A DNA stretch of 64,000 bases from Candidatus Electryonea clarkiae. GTDB lineage: Bacteria > Electryoneota > Electryoneia > Electryoneales > Electryoneaceae. Within the stretch, counting starts at the first letter, position 1, and every line of letters starts with the position of its first letter. Of this stretch, positions 62,396 to 64,000 are shown in pieces. The notes below the pieces were generated by a model. That model searched no databases. It saw only the letters and a program-made list of their open reading frames with translations, and was not told where the DNA came from. The translations under genes and the position numbers were made by a program. The DNA is taken from the NCBI GenBank assembly GCA_030765455.1, contig JAVCCM010000067.1:1-64000 (forward strand). Direction: 5' to 3'.

Positions 62396-62672
62396 TGAAA
62401 TTGTATTGTCTGAGAATGCAAGGTAGAAATAACAATTTGTGTTTGCAATGGAGAGTTGTTTTAAAGAAAAGAAATCGACAAGATTACGGTTAGTTTAAAA
62501 TCACGATGAAACCAAAAAGTAAAGGAAGTCTCCTCGAGGCAACAAAAATGTACGGTTATTATTTCCGTATATATTTATCGTATTGAATAATACCGAATAA
62601 GAGATTAAACTTGCAGGTTTTTCAGCAGATAGACATGTATCCGGATTTGAGTACAGAGAGAGTTAAAAAACT

Positions 62673-62753
62673 ATGAAATCAAAAAAGAAAGTCTGGCTCG
62701 AGATTCGTCTTCCAGAAGGCATGATGGAAGATATTCATCGGATTGGTATTTGA
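62673..62753 (+). CDS. Possible 26-aa leader ORF before the dehydrogenase
   Basis: ATG-started frame encoding a short basic peptide (MKSKKKVWLEIRLPEGMMED and six more residues) that ends 5 bp before the dehydrogenase ATG. A weak AGAGAG lies upstream. It may be a translational-coupling leader, the relic of a longer protein, or chance. No homologue is recognised. Confidence 0.25.
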   Translation: MKSKKKVWLEIRLPEGMMEDIHRIGI

Positions 62754-62758
62754 TTCCA

Positions 62759-63748
62759 ATGAGTAAAATCACAAGTGATAACAGTGAAAAGATGCTGGCG
62801 GTAACTGTGAATGGTGGAGCACGTTCTGTTCAGGTGCGAAAACCTTCAGCAGGAACCGGGGAAGTGGTAATTCGAGTAGAGCGTGTCGGAATCTGCGGAA
62901 CTGATTGGGCTATGCTGAATGGATATTCTGATTTTCGTGGTATTATCGGTCATGAATTCGCAGGAATTGTAATAGAATCCGAATCAGCAATTATCGCCGG
63001 AACAAGGGTGACAGCTTCGATCAATATACCAAAAGATATAGATTCAGCTCTTGACTGGAAGAAAGCAAAACACGATCCTGACAGAACCGCAATGGGAATC
63101 AGGGGACGTGATGGCGCAATGGCTGAATTTGTAGCTCTCCCAGAAAATATTTTGCATAAGCTGCCGGATAATGTTGATTATGCTTCCGGAGCCATGGCAG
63201 AGCCACTCGCTGCAGCATTACATGCTGTTGAATTGATTCCATCCGATGCTGATGAAACTCTTATCGTTGGAGATGGACGATTAGCTCAATTAGTTGCTCG
63301 AGGGCTCCGATATCAAGGCATTCCAGCGGCAGTATTGGGCAAATCGTTGAAAAAAATGGGTATGATGCGAAAGTCTGGTGCCAGGATAATTGAAGATGAT
63401 CATGCTAAGAACGGTGATTTGTTTCAATATATAATTGAAGCATCCGGAGATGAAAAGGGTATCCAGACCGCTATTGATCTGGTGAGACCTGAGGGAACAG
63501 TAATTTTAAAATCTACAATGGCTCAACTAAATGAAATTGACCTTTCCAAGGTGGTTGTAAAAGAAGTTAAATTGATTGGTTCACGTTGCGGGGATATCGC
63601 AAAGGCATTAAGATTTATTAACTCGGGTGAAATCGAAGTCAACGATCTAATTTCAGCAGTATATCCCCTTAAGCAAGCGGCCCGGGCATTTGAGGCTATG
63701 AAAAATCCGGACACAATTAAAATTCAACTCAGTCCTCATGGCAATTGA
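62759..63748 (+). CDS. Medium-chain (zinc-type) dehydrogenase
   Basis: About 329 aa of the alcohol/polyol dehydrogenase superfamily. Catalytic zinc motifs are present: VGICGTDWAML (Cys) and GHEFAG (His-Glu). The structural-zinc loop with four cysteines is absent; the segment after TASINIPKD is short of Cys. The cofactor domain is shortened (LIVGDGRLAQLVARGL, with G-D-G-R-L-A-Q as the Rossmann glycine motif). It oxidises or reduces an unidentified alcohol or polyol with NAD(P). ATG 62759 is preferred over TTG 62750. The next gene begins 30 bp downstream. Confidence 0.87.
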   Translation: MSKITSDNSEKMLAVTVNGGARSVQVRKPSAGTGEVVIRVERVGICGTDWAMLNGYSDFRGIIGHEFAGIVIESESAIIAGTRVTASINIPKDIDSALDWKKAKHDPDRTAMGIRGRDGAMAEFVALPENILHKLPDNVDYASGAMAEPLAAALHAVELIPSDADETLIVGDGRLAQLVARGLRYQGIPAAVLGKSLKKMGMMRKSGARIIEDDHAKNGDLFQYIIEASGDEKGIQTAIDLVRPEGTVILKSTMAQLNEIDLSKVVVKEVKLIGSRCGDIAKALRFINSGEIEVNDLISAVYPLKQAARAFEAMKNPDTIKIQLSPHGN

Positions 63749-63778
63749 GGTTTCATTAACATAATATTAAGATAAACT

Positions 63779-64000
63779 ATGTATTTCGACGTTAGCTATT
63801 ATACAGAATCAGATAGATCAGAGTGGGAAAGATTCATTCGTCATTCTGCACAAGGCACATTTTTCCATTTTCAACGATTTTTAGATTATCATCCACCTGA
63901 CCGTTTTCAAAACCATCATCTTATCTTTCGCAGGAAAAGCCATATTGTCGCTGTCTGGACAGGAGCATTACGAGAAGAGAACGGGCAAAAAACCTGGGTC
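63779..64000 (+). CDS. FemAB/GNAT-like acyltransferase, N-terminal part (runs off the window)
   Basis: Seventy-four codons are visible from ATG 63779 to the window edge with no stop. The start YYTESDRSEWERFIRHSAQG, followed by TFFHFQRFLDYHP, is typical of the N-terminal lobe of FemAB/GNAT-type acetyl- or aminoacyltransferases found in cell-wall and polysaccharide gene clusters. Only 30 bp separates it from the dehydrogenase gene, so they are probably co-transcribed. The substrate is unknown. Confidence 0.65.
   Translation, partial: MYFDVSYYTESDRSEWERFIRHSAQGTFFHFQRFLDYHPPDRFQNHHLIFRRKSHIVAVWTGALREENGQKTWV

Noticed and set aside
62307-62435. N-terminal extension of the carboxyltransferase
   Set aside because: Encodes an I-Y repeat from the TATAAA microsatellite; the family starts at the ATG at 62306.

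Overview
The window is a chromosomal segment of an uncultured-looking Gram-negative bacterium. Five large exported proteins end in a type IX secretion (T9SS) type-A sorting domain of the Y-P-N-P-F-N type. Together with LolA/FtsX-type envelope genes, a B12-dependent MetH and a Na+-pumping decarboxylase, this points to the Fibrobacteres-Chlorobi-Bacteroidetes superphylum or a neighbouring candidate phylum. No rRNA or tRNA is visible, so the lineage cannot be fixed from this window.

Layout. 1-1.2 kb is mobile-element debris: a decayed REP-associated (Y1) transposase with a small repeat inserted in it, plus palindromes. 1.2-8.4 kb (minus) is a tight, visibly AT-rich six-gene operon: PuuE-like deacetylase, isochorismatase-fold amidohydrolase, a CHAT-protease/binding-protein fusion, a membrane-anchored NMT1/SsuA-type binding protein, an ABC ATPase and a permease. 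9.2-15.1 kb (plus) is a TetR regulator, an outer-membrane barrel protein, a LolD/MacB-type ATPase, two FtsX permeases and a LolA-like periplasmic protein: a self-regulated inner-to-outer-membrane transfer system. 15.6-18.5 kb is a NACHT NTPase fused to a formylglycine-generating-enzyme-like (FGE) domain whose C-terminus looks like a diversity-generating-retroelement variable region. 18.7-31.2 kb mixes T9SS cargo (subtilase, beta-helix protein, VCBS protein) with a lipase-like hydrolase, a FapA/DUF342 protein and an epimerase-HIT fusion. 31.7-40 kb holds housekeeping genes (metH, hflX, aspartokinase, spoIID). 40.2-56.2 kb holds two more T9SS proteins, one of them a 4129-residue protein with about 33 Ig/Fn3-like modules. 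57-62.3 kb (minus) encodes a sodium-pumping decarboxylase complex (carboxyltransferase, OadG, biotin carrier, OadB) with an orphan LivK-like lipoprotein inside the cluster. The right edge has a zinc-type dehydrogenase and the start of a FemAB/GNAT-like gene.

Dispersed palindromic repeats are frequent. Two hairpin families show base changes on both sides of the stem that keep pairing, and one repeat family has a copy inside the giant ORF without breaking its frame. The best candidates for undescribed biology are the CHAT-SBP/ABC operon and the NACHT-FGE protein.
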